Positions 1 through 11,799 of a stretch of DNA of 64,000 nucleotides are shown one piece after another. This DNA is from Litoditis marina (lineage: Eukaryota; Nematoda; Chromadorea; Rhabditida; Rhabditidae): positions 23,029,904 to 23,093,903 of the forward strand of contig OZ038436.1 of assembly GCA_964036275.1 (NCBI GenBank), given 5' to 3'. Numbering within the stretch: position 1 is the stretch's first letter; every line of letters begins with the position of its first letter. Made by a program: the position numbers and the translations under genes. The notes below the pieces were generated by a model. The model saw only the letters and a list, made by a program, of their open reading frames with translations, searched no databases and was not told where the DNA came from.

Positions 1-47
1 TCTCGCAAGGTGAACATGTCCCTGCGAATGAATGGGATAGGAACAGC

Positions 48-119
48 GGTCCCGTGGTGTAGCGGTTAGCACTCAGGACTCTGAATCCTGCGACGGGAGT
101 TCCAATCTCCCCGGGACCT
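48..119 (+). tRNA. trnQ(cug): tRNA-Gln (CUG), copy 1
   Basis: Full cloverleaf of 72 nt with no intron: acceptor GGTCCCG/CGGGACC, D arm closed by GTGT/GCAC, anticodon stem CAGGA/TCCTG around loop CTCTGAA (anticodon CTG), T arm GGGAG/CTCCC, discriminator T. The A box (TGGTGTAGCGG) and B box (AGTTCAAATCT) are intact in the consensus. CTG decodes the glutamine codon CAG. This copy reads TTCCAAT in the T loop instead of TTCAAAT. CCA is not encoded, as expected in eukaryotes. Confidence 0.95.
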
Positions 120-524
120 ATCTTTTGATTTTTTTTCCACAGAAAACTGTGGTGATGGCACAATTTTGATGAAATGACACCAAAAAGGTCACCGCTTCTT
201 TGTACAACATTTGGAAACTAACATATTACTTTGTAACATGTTAGTTTCCATATAACATATGAACAGGAAAAAACTTTGTAGTGTCAAATACTTTTTGTAA
301 AAAATATGAATGGTAATTAAAATGTCTCAAAACAAGTTAACATAAGTTGTTGGAGAGTTGAACAGTATCTTCACCTTTGATTAGAAACAAAATCAAGGTT
401 TGACAACGAGTGGATGCGTTTTGACTATTTCCTTCTGTGTTCACTCATTTCTCCGTCGCCACTCTATTTATCAATCGTATCGCAGGGTGAACATGTACCT
501 GCGAATGAATGAGATAGGAACAGC

Positions 525-596
525 GGTCCCGTGGTGTAGCGGTTAGCACTCAGGACTCTGAATCCTGCGACGGGAGTTCAAATCTCCCCGGGACCT
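525..596 (+). tRNA. trnQ(cug): tRNA-Gln (CUG), copy 2
   Basis: Consensus sequence; starts 477 bp after copy 1. Confidence 0.97.
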
Positions 597-599
597 ATC

Positions 600-612
600 T
601 TTTGGTTTTTTT
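600..612 (+). terminator. Pol III terminator after tRNA copy 2 (representative)
   Basis: TTTT followed by GG and a further T7 run begins a few bases after the discriminator base. The same arrangement follows nearly every copy. T runs of four or more on the coding strand stop RNA polymerase III, so each unit appears able to make its own short transcript. Confidence 0.75.
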
Positions 613-1000
613 CCACAGAAAACTGTAGTAATGGCACAATTTTGATGAAACGAAAACAAAAAGGTCACCGCTTTTTTATACAACATTTGGAAACTAACAT
701 ATTACTTTGTAACATGTTAGTTTCCATATAACATATGAACAGGAAAAAACTTTGTAGTGTCAAATACTTTTTGTAAAAAATATGAATGGTAATTAAAATG
801 TCTCAAAACAAGTTAACATAAGTTGTTGGAGAGTTGAACAGTATCTTCACCTTTGATTAGAAACAAAATCGAGGTTTGACAACGAGTGGATGCGGTTTGA
901 CTATTTCCTTCTGTGTTCACTCATTTCTCCGTCGCCATTATATTTATCAATCGTCTAGCAGGGTGAACATGTCCCTGCGAATGAATGGGATAGGAACAGC

Positions 1001-1072
1001 GGTCCCGTGGTGTAGCGGTTAGCACTCAGGACTCTGAATCCTGCGACGGGAGTTCAAATCTCCCCGGGACCT
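1001..1072 (+). tRNA. trnQ(cug): tRNA-Gln (CUG), copy 3
   Basis: Consensus sequence; spacing 476 bp. The upstream hairpin has TAGCAGGG, one mismatch. Confidence 0.97.
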
Positions 1073-1430
1073 ATCTTTTGGTTTTTTTCCCAGAAAACTG
1101 TAGTAATGGCACAATTTTGATGAAATGACAACAAAAAGGTCACCGCTTTTTTATACAACATTTGGAAACTAACATATTACTTTGTAACATGTTAGTTTCC
1201 ATATAACATATGAACAGGAAAAAACTTTGTAGTGTCAAATACTTTTTGTAAAAAATATGAATGGTAATTAAAATGTCTCAAAACAAGTTAACATAAGTTG
1301 TTGGAGAGTTGAACAGCATCTTCACCATTTATTAGAAACAAAATCGAGGTTTGACAACGAGTGGATGCGTTTTGACTATTTCCTTCTGTGTTCACTCATT
1401 TCTCGGTCGCCACTCTATTTATCAATCGTC

Positions 1431-1455
1431 TCGCAGGGTGAACATGTCCCTGCGA
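1431..1455 (+). repeat. Upstream hairpin of the array unit (representative copy)
   Basis: A perfect 8 bp inverted repeat, TCGCAGGG and CCCTGCGA, around the 9 nt loop TGAACATGT, ending about 20 bp before the tRNA. It is found ahead of nearly every tRNA gene on both sides of the element. Some copies carry one mismatch (TCGCAAGG, TAGCAGGG or GTACCT). The position suits a regulatory or protein-binding site, but no function can be shown from sequence. Confidence 0.7.
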
Positions 1456-1475
1456 ATGAATGGGGTAGGAACAGC

Positions 1476-1547
1476 GGTCCCGTGGTGTAGCGGTTAGCAC
1501 TCAGGACTCTGAATCCTGCGACGGGAGTTCAAATCTCCCCGGGACCT
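1476..1547 (+). tRNA. trnQ(cug): tRNA-Gln (CUG), copy 4
   Basis: Consensus sequence; spacing 475 bp. Confidence 0.97.
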
Positions 1548-1638
1548 ATCTTTTGGTTTTTTTCCCAGAAAACTGTAGTAATGGCACAATTTTGATGAAA
1601 TGACAACAAAAAGGTCACCGCTTTTTTATACAACATTT

Positions 1639-1675
1639 GGAAACTAACATATTACTTTGTAACATGTTAGTTTCC
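1639..1675 (+). repeat. Spacer hairpin of the array unit (representative copy)
   Basis: A 12 bp perfect inverted repeat, GGAAACTAACAT and ATGTTAGTTTCC. After one mismatch it continues with 4 more pairs (TTAC/GTAA) to a TTT loop. It is present in full-length units. The ~434 bp units lack the right half, so unit length classes differ by loss or gain of this hairpin. Confidence 0.8.
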
Positions 1676-1950
1676 ATATAACATATGAACAGGAAAAAAC
1701 TTTGTAGTGTCAAATACTTTTTGTAAAAAATATGAATGGTAATTAAAATGTCTCAAAACAAGTTAACATAAGTTGTTGGAGAGTTGAACAGCATCTTCAC
1801 CATTTATTAGAAACAAAATCGAGGTTTGACAACGAGTGGATGCGTTTTGACTATTTCCTTCTGTGTTCACTCATTTCTCCGTCGCCACTCTATTTATCAA
1901 TCGTCTCGCAGGGTGAACATGTCCCTGCGAATGAATGGGGTAGGAACAGC

Positions 1951-2022
1951 GGTCCCGTGGTGTAGCGGTTAGCACTCAGGACTCTGAATCCTGCGACGGG
2001 AGTTCAAATCTCCCCGGGACCT
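1951..2022 (+). tRNA. trnQ(cug): tRNA-Gln (CUG), copy 5
   Basis: Consensus sequence; spacing 475 bp. Confidence 0.97.
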
Positions 2023-2426
2023 ATCTTTTGGTTTTTTTCCACAGAAAACTGTAGTAATGGCACAATTTTGATGAAACGACAACAAAAAGGTCACCGCTTT
2101 TTTATACAACATTTGGAAACTAACATATTACTTTGTAACATGTTAGTTTCCATATAACATATGAACAGGAAAAAACTTTGTAGTGTCAAATACTTTTTGT
2201 AAAAAATATGAATGGTAATTAAAATGTCTCAAAACAAGTTAACATAAGTTGTTGGAGAGTTGAACAGCATCTTCACCATTTATTAGAAACAAAATCGAGG
2301 TTTGACAACGAGTGGATGCGTTTTGACTATTTCCTTCTGTGTTCACTCATTTCTCGGTCGCCACTCTATTTATCAATCGTCTCGCAGGGTGAACATGTCC
2401 CTGCGAATGAATGGGGTAGGAACAGC

Positions 2427-2498
2427 GGTCCCGTGGTGTAGCGGTTAGCACTCAGGACTCTGAATCCTGCGACGGGAGTTCAAATCTCCCCGGGACCT
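2427..2498 (+). tRNA. trnQ(cug): tRNA-Gln (CUG), copy 6
   Basis: Consensus sequence; spacing 476 bp. The spacer that follows is the short class lacking the right half of the spacer hairpin. Confidence 0.97.
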
Positions 2499-2860
2499 AT
2501 CTTTTGATTTTTTTCCACAGAAAACTGTGGTGATGGCACAATTTTGATGAAATGACACCAAAAAGGTCACCGCTTCTTTGTACAACATTTGGAAACTAAC
2601 AAATAATTACTTTGTAGTGTCAAATACTTTTTGTAAAAAATATAAATGATAACTAAAATGTCTCAAAACAAGTTAACATAAGTTGTTGGAGAGTTGAACA
2701 GTATCTTCACCTTTGATTAGAAACAAAATCAAGGTTTGACAACGAGTGGATGCGTTTTGACTATTTCCTTCTGTGTTCACTCATTTCTCCGTCGCCACTC
2801 TATTTATCAATCGTCTCGCAGGGTGAACATGTCCCTGCGAATGAATGTGCTAGGAGCAGC

Positions 2861-2932
2861 GGTCCCGTGGTGTAGCGGTTAGCACTCAGGACTCTGAATC
2901 CTGCGACGGGAGTTCAAATCTCCCCGGGACCT
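2861..2932 (+). tRNA. trnQ(cug): tRNA-Gln (CUG), copy 7
   Basis: Consensus sequence; spacing 434 bp. The flank reads GTGCTAGGAGCAGC instead of GGATAGGAACAGC, a recurring flank class. Confidence 0.97.
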
Positions 2933-3336
2933 ATCTTTTGGTTTTTTTCCACAGAAAACTGTAGTAATGGCACAATTTTGATGAAACGACAACAAAAAGG
3001 TCACCGCTTTTTTATACAACATTTGGAAACTAACATATTACTTTGTAACATGTTAGTTTCCATATAACATATGAACAGGAAAAAACTTTGTAGTGTCAAA
3101 TACTTTTTGTAAAAAATATGAATGGTAATTAAAATGTCTCAAAACAAGTTAACATAAGTTGTTGGAGAGTTGAACAGTATCTTCACCTTTGATTAGAAAC
3201 AAAATCAAGGTTTGACAACGAGTGGATGCGTTTTGACTATTTCCTTCTGTGTTCACTCATTTCTCCGTCGCCACTCTATTTATCAATCGTATCGCAGGGT
3301 GAACATGTCCCTGCGAATGAATGAGATAGGAACAGC

Positions 3337-3408
3337 GGTCCCGTGGTGTAGCGGTTAGCACTCAGGACTCTGAATCCTGCGACGGGAGTTCAAATCTCCC
3401 CGGGACCT
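3337..3408 (+). tRNA. trnQ(cug): tRNA-Gln (CUG), copy 8
   Basis: Consensus sequence; spacing 476 bp. Confidence 0.97.
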
Positions 3409-3812
3409 ATCTTTTGGTTTTTTTCCACAGAAAACTGTAGTAATGGCACAATTTTGATGAAACGACAACAAAAAGGTCACCGCTTTTTTATACAACATTT
3501 GGAAACTAACATATTACTTTGTAACATGTTAGTTTCCATATAACATATGAACAGGAAAAAACTTTGTAGTGTCAAATACTTTTTGTAAAAAATATGAATG
3601 GTAATTAAAATGTCTCAAAACAAGTTAACATAAGTTGTTGGAGAGTTGAACAGTATCTTCACCTTTGATTAGAAACAAAATCAAGGTTTGACAACGAGTG
3701 GATGCGTTTTGACTATTTCCTTCTGTGTTCACTCATTTCTCCGTCGCCACTCTATTTATCAATCGTCTCGCAGGGTGAACATGTCCCTGCGAATGAATGT
3801 GCTAGGAGCAGC

Positions 3813-3884
3813 GGTCCCGTGGTGTAGCGGTTAGCACTCAGGACTCTGAATCCTGCGACGGGAGTTCAAATCTCCCCGGGACCT
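3813..3884 (+). tRNA. trnQ(cug): tRNA-Gln (CUG), copy 9
   Basis: Consensus sequence; spacing 476 bp; GTGCTAGGAGC flank class. Confidence 0.97.
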
Positions 3885-4288
3885 ATCTTTTGGTTTTTTT
3901 CCACAGAAAACTGTAGTAATGGCACAATTTTGATGAAACGACAACAAAAAGGTCACCGCTTTTTTATACAACATTTGGAAACTAACATATTACTTTGTAA
4001 CATGTTAGTTTCCATATAACATATGAACAGGAAAAAACTTTGTAGTGTCAAATACTTTTTGTAAAAAATATGAATGGTAATTAAAATGTCTCAAAACAAG
4101 TTAACATAAGTTGTTGGAGAGTTGAACAGTATCTTCACCTTTGATTAGAAACAAAATCAAGGTTTGACAACGAGTGGATGCGTTTTGACTATTTCCTTCT
4201 GTGTTCACTCATTTCTCCGTCGCCACTCTATTTATCAATCGTATCGCAGGGTGAACATGTCCCTGCGAATGAATGAGATAGGAACAGC

Positions 4289-4360
4289 GGTCCCGTGGTG
4301 TAGCGGTTAGCACTCAGGACTCTGAATCCTGCGACGGGAGTTCAAATCTCCCCGGGACCT
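4289..4360 (+). tRNA. trnQ(cug): tRNA-Gln (CUG), copy 10
   Basis: Consensus sequence; spacing 476 bp. Confidence 0.97.
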
Positions 4361-4764
4361 ATCTTTTGGTTTTTTTCCACAGAAAACTGTAGTAATGGCA
4401 CAATTTTGATGAAACGACAACAAAAAGGTCACCGCTTTTTTATACAACATTTGGAAACTAACATATTACTTTGTAACATGTTAGTTTCCATATAACATAT
4501 GAACAGGAAAAAACTTTGTAGTGTCAAATACTTTTTGTAAAAAATATGAATGGTAATTAAAATGTCTCAAAACAAGTTAACATAAGTTGTTGGAGAGTTG
4601 AACAGTATCTTCACCTTTGATTAGAAACAAAATCGAGGTTTGACAACGAGTGGATGCGTTTTGACTATTTCCTTCTGTGTTCACTCATTTCTCGGTCGCC
4701 ACTCTATTTATCAATCGTCTCGCAGGGTGAACATGTCCCTGCGAATGAATGGGATAGGAACAGC

Positions 4765-4836
4765 GGTCCCGTGGTGTAGCGGTTAGCACTCAGGACTCTG
4801 AATCCTGCGACGGGAGTTCAAATCTCCCCGGGACCT
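4765..4836 (+). tRNA. trnQ(cug): tRNA-Gln (CUG), copy 11
   Basis: Consensus sequence; spacing 476 bp. The downstream hairpin is the perfect form CCACAG-AAAA-CTGTGG. Confidence 0.97.
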
Positions 4837-5239
4837 ATCTTTTGATTTTTTTCCACAGAAAACTGTGGTGATGGCACAATTTTGATGAAATGACAACAAA
4901 AAGGTCACCGCTTTTTATACAACATTTGGAAACTAACATATTACTTTGTAACATGTTAGTTTCCATATAACATATGAACAGGAAAAAACTTTGTAGTGTC
5001 AAATACTTTTTGTAAAAAATATAAATGATAACTAAAATGTCTCAAAACAAGTTAACATAAGTTGTTGGAGAGTTGAACAGTATCTTCACCTTTGATTAGA
5101 AACAAAATCAAGGTTTGACAACGAGTGGGTGCGTTTTGACTATTTCCTTCTGTGTTCACTCATTTCTCGGTCGCCACTCTATTTATCAATCGTCTCGCAG
5201 GGTGAACATGTCCCTGCGAATGAATGTGCTAGGAGCAGC

Positions 5240-5311
5240 GGTCCCGTGGTGTAGCGGTTAGCACTCAGGACTCTGAATCCTGCGACGGGAGTTCAAATCT
5301 CCCCGGGACCT
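5240..5311 (+). tRNA. trnQ(cug): tRNA-Gln (CUG), copy 12
   Basis: Consensus sequence; spacing 475 bp; GTGCTAGGAGC flank class. Confidence 0.97.
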
Positions 5312-5715
5312 ATCTTTTGGTTTTTTTCCACAGAAAACTGTAGTAATGGCACAATTTTGATGAAACGACAACAAAAAGGTCACCGCTTTTTTATACAACA
5401 TTTGGAAACTAACATATTACTTTGTAACATGTTAGTTTCCATATAACATATGAACAGGAAAAAACTTTGTAGTGTCAAATACTTTTTGTAAAAAATATGA
5501 ATGGTAATTAAAATGTCTCAAAACAAGTTAACATAAGTTGTTGGAGAGTTGAACAGTATCTTCACCTTTGATTAGAAACAAAATCAAGGTTTGACAACGA
5601 GTGGATGCGTTTTGACTATTTCCTTCTGTGTTCACTCATTTCTCCGTCGCCACTCTATTTATCAATCGTATCGCAGGGTGAACATGTCCCTGCGAATGAA
5701 TGAGATAGGAACAGC

Positions 5716-5787
5716 GGTCCCGTGGTGTAGCGGTTAGCACTCAGGACTCTGAATCCTGCGACGGGAGTTCAAATCTCCCCGGGACCT
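5716..5787 (+). tRNA. trnQ(cug): tRNA-Gln (CUG), copy 13
   Basis: Consensus sequence; spacing 476 bp. It begins a three-unit block that recurs from copy 16. Confidence 0.97.
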
Positions 5788-6191
5788 ATCTTTTGGTTTT
5801 TTTCCACAGAAAACTGTAGTAATGGCACAATTTTGATGAAACGACAACAAAAAGGTCACCGCTTTTTTATACAACATTTGGAAACTAACATATTACTTTG
5901 TAACATGTTAGTTTCCATATAACATATGAACAGGAAAAAACTTTGTAGTGTCAAATACTTTTTGTAAAAAATATGAATGGTAATTAAAATGTCTCAAAAC
6001 AAGTTAACATAAGTTGTTGGAGAGTTGAACAGTATCTTCACCTTTGATTAGAAACAAAATCGAGGTTTGACAACGAGTGGATGCGGTTTGACTATTTCCT
6101 TCTGTGTTCACTCATTTCTCCGTCGCCATTATATTTATCAATCGTCTAGCAGGGTGAACATGTCCCTGCGAATGAATGGGATAGGAACAGC

Positions 6192-6263
6192 GGTCCCGTG
6201 GTGTAGCGGTTAGCACTCAGGACTCTGAATCCTGCGACGGGAGTTCAAATCTCCCCGGGACCT
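6192..6263 (+). tRNA. trnQ(cug): tRNA-Gln (CUG), copy 14
   Basis: Consensus sequence; spacing 476 bp. The spacer after it has the A-run variant shared with the one after copy 17. Confidence 0.97.
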
Positions 6264-6666
6264 ATCTTTTGGTTTTTTTCCCAGAAAACTGTAGTAATGG
6301 CACAATTTTGATGAAACGACAACAAAAAGGTCACCGCTTTTTTATACAACATTTGGAAACTAACATATTACTTTGTAACATGTTAGTTTCCATATAACAT
6401 ATGAACAGGAAAAAACTTTGTAGTGTCAAATACTTTTTGTAAAAAAAATGAATGGTAATTAAAATGTCTCAAAACAAGTTAACATAAGTTGTTGGAGAGT
6501 TGAACAGTATCTTCACCTTTGATTAGAAACAAAATCAAGGTTTGACAACGAGTGGATGCGTTTTGACTATTTCCTTCTGTGTTCACTCATTTCTCGGTCG
6601 CCACTCTATTTATCAATCGTCTCGCAGGGTGAACATGTCCCTGCGAATGAATGTGCTAGGAGCAGC

Positions 6667-6738
6667 GGTCCCGTGGTGTAGCGGTTAGCACTCAGGACTC
6701 TGAATCCTGCGACGGGAGTTCAAATCTCCCCGGGACCT
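6667..6738 (+). tRNA. trnQ(cug): tRNA-Gln (CUG), copy 15
   Basis: Consensus sequence; spacing 475 bp; GTGCTAGGAGC flank class. Confidence 0.97.
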
Positions 6739-7142
6739 ATCTTTTGGTTTTTTTCCACAGAAAACTGTAGTAATGGCACAATTTTGATGAAACGACAACA
6801 AAAAGGTCACCGCTTTTTTATACAACATTTGGAAACTAACATATTACTTTGTAACATGTTAGTTTCCATATAACATATGAACAGGAAAAAACTTTGTAGT
6901 GTCAAATACTTTTTGTAAAAAATATGAATGGTAATTAAAATGTCTCAAAACAAGTTAACATAAGTTGTTGGAGAGTTGAACAGTATCTTCACCTTTGATT
7001 AGAAACAAAATCAAGGTTTGACAACGAGTGGATGCGTTTTGACTATTTCCTTCTGTGTTCACTCATTTCTCCGTCGCCACTCTATTTATCAATCGTATCG
7101 CAGGGTGAACATGTCCCTGCGAATGAATGAGATAGGAACAGC

Positions 7143-7214
7143 GGTCCCGTGGTGTAGCGGTTAGCACTCAGGACTCTGAATCCTGCGACGGGAGTTCAAA
7201 TCTCCCCGGGACCT
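7143..7214 (+). tRNA. trnQ(cug): tRNA-Gln (CUG), copy 16
   Basis: Consensus sequence; spacing 476 bp. Confidence 0.97.
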
Positions 7215-7618
7215 ATCTTTTGGTTTTTTTCCACAGAAAACTGTAGTAATGGCACAATTTTGATGAAACGACAACAAAAAGGTCACCGCTTTTTTATACA
7301 ACATTTGGAAACTAACATATTACTTTGTAACATGTTAGTTTCCATATAACATATGAACAGGAAAAAACTTTGTAGTGTCAAATACTTTTTGTAAAAAATA
7401 TGAATGGTAATTAAAATGTCTCAAAACAAGTTAACATAAGTTGTTGGAGAGTTGAACAGTATCTTCACCTTTGATTAGAAACAAAATCGAGGTTTGACAA
7501 CGAGTGGATGCGGTTTGACTATTTCCTTCTGTGTTCACTCATTTCTCCGTCGCCATTATATTTATCAATCGTCTAGCAGGGTGAACATGTCCCTGCGAAT
7601 GAATGGGATAGGAACAGC

Positions 7619-7690
7619 GGTCCCGTGGTGTAGCGGTTAGCACTCAGGACTCTGAATCCTGCGACGGGAGTTCAAATCTCCCCGGGACCT
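7619..7690 (+). tRNA. trnQ(cug): tRNA-Gln (CUG), copy 17
   Basis: Consensus sequence; spacing 476 bp; same spacer A-run variant as copy 14. Confidence 0.97.
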
Positions 7691-8093
7691 ATCTTTTGGT
7701 TTTTTTCCCAGAAAACTGTAGTAATGGCACAATTTTGATGAAACGACAACAAAAAGGTCACCGCTTTTTTATACAACATTTGGAAACTAACATATTACTT
7801 TGTAACATGTTAGTTTCCATATAACATATGAACAGGAAAAAACTTTGTAGTGTCAAATACTTTTTGTAAAAAAAATGAATGGTAATTAAAATGTCTCAAA
7901 ACAAGTTAACATAAGTTGTTGGAGAGTTGAACAGTATCTTCACCTTTGATTAGAAACAAAATCAAGGTTTGACAACGAGTGGATGCGTTTTGACTATTTC
8001 CTTCTGTGTTCACTCATTTCTCCGTCGCCACTCTATTTATCAATCGTATCGCAGGGTGAACATGTCCCTGCGAATGAATGAGATAGGAACAGC

Positions 8094-8165
8094 GGTCCCG
8101 TGGTGTAGCGGTTAGCACTCAGGACTCTGAATCCTGCGACGGGAGTTCAAATCTCCCCGGGACCT
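8094..8165 (+). tRNA. trnQ(cug): tRNA-Gln (CUG), copy 18
   Basis: Consensus sequence; spacing 475 bp. Confidence 0.97.
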
Positions 8166-8569
8166 ATCTTTTGGTTTTTTTCCACAGAAAACTGTAGTAA
8201 TGGCACAATTTTGATGAAACGACAACAAAAAGGTCACCGCTTTTTTATACAACATTTGGAAACTAACATATTACTTTGTAACATGTTAGTTTCCATATAA
8301 CATATGAACAGGAAAAAACTTTGTAGTGTCAAATACTTTTTGTAAAAAATATGAATGGTAATTAAAATGTCTCAAAACAAGTTAACATAAGTTGTTGGAG
8401 AGTTGAACAGTATCTTCACCTTTGATTAGAAACAAAATCGAGGTTTGACAACGAGTGGATGCGGTTTGACTATTTCCTTCTGTGTTCACTCATTTCTCCG
8501 TCGCCATTATATTTATCAATCGTCTAGCAGGGTGAACATGTCCCTGCGAATGAATGGGATAGGAACAGC

Positions 8570-8641
8570 GGTCCCGTGGTGTAGCGGTTAGCACTCAGGA
8601 CTCTGAATCCTGCGACGGGAGTTCAAATCTCCCCGGGACCT
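8570..8641 (+). tRNA. trnQ(cug): tRNA-Gln (CUG), copy 19
   Basis: Consensus sequence; spacing 476 bp. Confidence 0.97.
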
Positions 8642-9044
8642 ATCTTTTGGTTTTTTTCCCAGAAAACTGTAGTAATGGCACAATTTTGATGAAACGACAA
8701 CAAAAAGGTCACCGCTTTTTTATACAACATTTGGAAACTAACATATTACTTTGTAACATGTTAGTTTCCATATAACATATGAACAGGAAAAAACTTTGTA
8801 GTGTCAAATACTTTTTGTAAAAAATATGAATGGTAATTAAAATGTCTCAAAACAAGTTAACATAAGTTGTTGGAGAGTTGAACAGCATCTTCACCATTTA
8901 TTAGAAACAAAATCGAGGTTTGACAACGAGTGGATGCGTTTTGACTATTTCCTTCTGTGTTCACTCATTTCTCGGTCGCCACTCTATTTATCAATCGTCT
9001 CGCAGGGTGAACATGTCCCTGCGAATGAATGGGGTAGGAACAGC

Positions 9045-9116
9045 GGTCCCGTGGTGTAGCGGTTAGCACTCAGGACTCTGAATCCTGCGACGGGAGTTCA
9101 AATCTCCCCGGGACCT
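9045..9116 (+). tRNA. trnQ(cug): tRNA-Gln (CUG), copy 20
   Basis: Consensus sequence; spacing 475 bp. Confidence 0.97.
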
Positions 9117-9517
9117 ATCTTTTGGTTTTTTTCCCAGAAAACTGTAGTAATGGCACAATTTTGATGAAATGACAACAAAAAGGTCACCGCTTTTTTATAC
9201 AACATTTGGAAACTAACATATTACTTTGTAACATGTTAGTTTCCATATAACATATGAACAGGAAAAAACTTTGTAGTGTCAAATACTTTTTGTAAAAAAT
9301 ATGAATGGTAATTAAAATGTCTCAAAACAAGTTAACATAAGTTGTTGGAGAGTTGAACAGCATCTTCACCATTTATTAGAAACAAAATCGAGGTTTGACA
9401 ACGAGTGGATGCGTTTTGACTATTTCCTTCTGTGTTCACTCATTTCTCGGTCGCCACTATTTATCAATCGTCTCGCAGGGTGAACATGTCCCTGCGAATG
9501 AATGGGGTAGGAACAGC

Positions 9518-9589
9518 GGTCCCGTGGTGTAGCGGTTAGCACTCAGGACTCTGAATCCTGCGACGGGAGTTCAAATCTCCCCGGGACCT
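9518..9589 (+). tRNA. trnQ(cug): tRNA-Gln (CUG), copy 21
   Basis: Consensus sequence; spacing 473 bp (CACTATTTATC replaces CACTCTATTTATC upstream). Confidence 0.97.
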
Positions 9590-9993
9590 ATCTTTTGGTT
9601 TTTTTCCACAGAAAACTGTAGTAATGGCACAATTTTGATGAAACGACAACAAAAAGGTCACCGCTTTTTTATACAACATTTGGAAACTAACATATTACTT
9701 TGTAACATGTTAGTTTCCATATAACATATGAACAGGAAAAAACTTTGTAGTGTCAAATACTTTTTGTAAAAAATATGAATGGTAATTAAAATGTCTCAAA
9801 ACAAGTTAACATAAGTTGTTGGAGAGTTGAACAGCATCTTCACCATTTATTAGAAACAAAATCGAGGTTTGACAACGAGTGGATGCGTTTTGACTATTTC
9901 CTTCTGTGTTCACTCATTTCTCGGTCGCCACTCTATTTATCAATCGTCTCGCAGGGTGAACATGTCCCTGCGAATGAATGGGGTAGGAACAGC

Positions 9994-10065
9994 GGTCCCG
10001 TGGTGTAGCGGTTAGCACTCAGGACTCTGAATCCTGCGACGGGAGTTCAAATCTCCCCGGGACCT
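9994..10065 (+). tRNA. trnQ(cug): tRNA-Gln (CUG), copy 22
   Basis: Consensus sequence; spacing 476 bp. Confidence 0.97.
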
Positions 10066-10468
10066 ATCTTTTGGTTTTTTTCCCAGAAAACTGTAGTAAT
10101 GGCACAATTTTGATGAAATGACAACAAAAAGGTCACCGCTTTTTTATACAACATTTGGAAACTAACATATTACTTTGTAACATGTTAGTTTCCATATAAC
10201 ATATGAACAGGAAAAAACTTTGTAGTGTCAAATACTTTTTGTAAAAAATATGAATGGTAATTAAAATGTCTCAAAACAAGTTAACATAAGTTGTTGGAGA
10301 GTTGAACAGCATCTTCACCATTTATTAGAAACAAAATCGAGGTTTGACAACGAGTGGATGCGTTTTGACTATTTCCTTCTGTGTTCACTCATTTCTCGGT
10401 CGCCACTCTATTTATCAATCGTCTCGCAGGGTGAACATGTCCCTGCGAATGAATGGGATAGGAACAGC

Positions 10469-10540
10469 GGTCCCGTGGTGTAGCGGTTAGCACTCAGGAC
10501 TCTGAATCCTGCGACGGGAGTTCAAATCTCCCCGGGACCT
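10469..10540 (+). tRNA. trnQ(cug): tRNA-Gln (CUG), copy 23
   Basis: Consensus sequence; spacing 475 bp. The spacer after it has lost about 167 bp, including the whole spacer hairpin (junction near 10606). Confidence 0.97.
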
Positions 10541-10776
10541 ATCTTTTGGTTTTTTTCCCAGAAAACTGTAGTAATGGCACAATTTTGATGAAACGACAAC
10601 AAAAAGGAGTTGAACAGTATCTTCACCTTTGATTAGAAACAAAATCAAGGTTTGACAACGAGTGGATGCGTTTTGACTATTTCCTTCTGTGTTCACTCAT
10701 TTCTCGGTCGCCACTCTATTTATCAATCGTCTCGCAGGGTGAACATGTCCCTGCGAATGAATGTGCTAGGAGCAGC

Positions 10777-10848
10777 GGTCCCGTGGTGTAGCGGTTAGCA
10801 CTCAGGACTCTGAATCCTGCGACGGGAGTTCAAATCTCCCCGGGACCT
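10777..10848 (+). tRNA. trnQ(cug): tRNA-Gln (CUG), copy 24
   Basis: Consensus sequence; spacing only 308 bp because of the deletion after copy 23. Confidence 0.97.
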
Positions 10849-11252
10849 ATCTTTTGGTTTTTTTCCACAGAAAACTGTAGTAATGGCACAATTTTGATGA
10901 AACGACAACAAAAAGGTCACCGCTTTTTTATACAACATTTGGAAACTAACATATTACTTTGTAACATGTTAGTTTCCATATAACATATGAACAGGAAAAA
11001 ACTTTGTAGTGTCAAATACTTTTTGTAAAAAATATGAATGGTAATTAAAATGTCTCAAAACAAGTTAACATAAGTTGTTGGAGAGTTGAACAGCATCTTC
11101 ACCATTTATTAGAAACAAAATCGAGGTTTGACAACGAGTGGATGCGTTTTGACTATTTCCTTCTGTGTTCACTCATTTCTCGGTCGCCACTCTATTTATC
11201 AATCGTCTCGCAGGGTGAACATGTCCCTGCGAATGAATGGGGTAGGAACAGC

Positions 11253-11324
11253 GGTCCCGTGGTGTAGCGGTTAGCACTCAGGACTCTGAATCCTGCGACG
11301 GGAGTTCAAATCTCCCCGGGACCT
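11253..11324 (+). tRNA. trnQ(cug): tRNA-Gln (CUG), copy 25
   Basis: Consensus sequence; spacing 476 bp. Confidence 0.97.
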
Positions 11325-11727
11325 ATCTTTTGGTTTTTTTCCCAGAAAACTGTAGTAATGGCACAATTTTGATGAAATGACAACAAAAAGGTCACCGCTT
11401 TTTTATACAACATTTGGAAACTAACATATTACTTTGTAACATGTTAGTTTCCATATAACATATGAACAGGAAAAAACTTTGTAGTGTCAAATACTTTTTG
11501 TAAAAAATATGAATGGTAATTAAAATGTCTCAAAACAAGTTAACATAAGTTGTTGGAGAGTTGAACAGTATCTTCACCTTTGATTAGAAACAAAATCGAG
11601 GTTTGACAACGAGTGGATGCGGTTTGACTATTTCCTTCTGTGTTCACTCATTTCTCCGTCGCCATTATATTTATCAATCGTATCGCAGGGTGAACATGTC
11701 CCTGCGAATGAATGGGATAGGAACAGC

Positions 11728-11799
11728 GGTCCCGTGGTGTAGCGGTTAGCACTCAGGACTCTGAATCCTGCGACGGGAGTTCAAATCTCCCCGGGACCT
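11728..11799 (+). tRNA. trnQ(cug): tRNA-Gln (CUG), copy 26
   Basis: Consensus sequence; spacing 475 bp. Confidence 0.97.
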
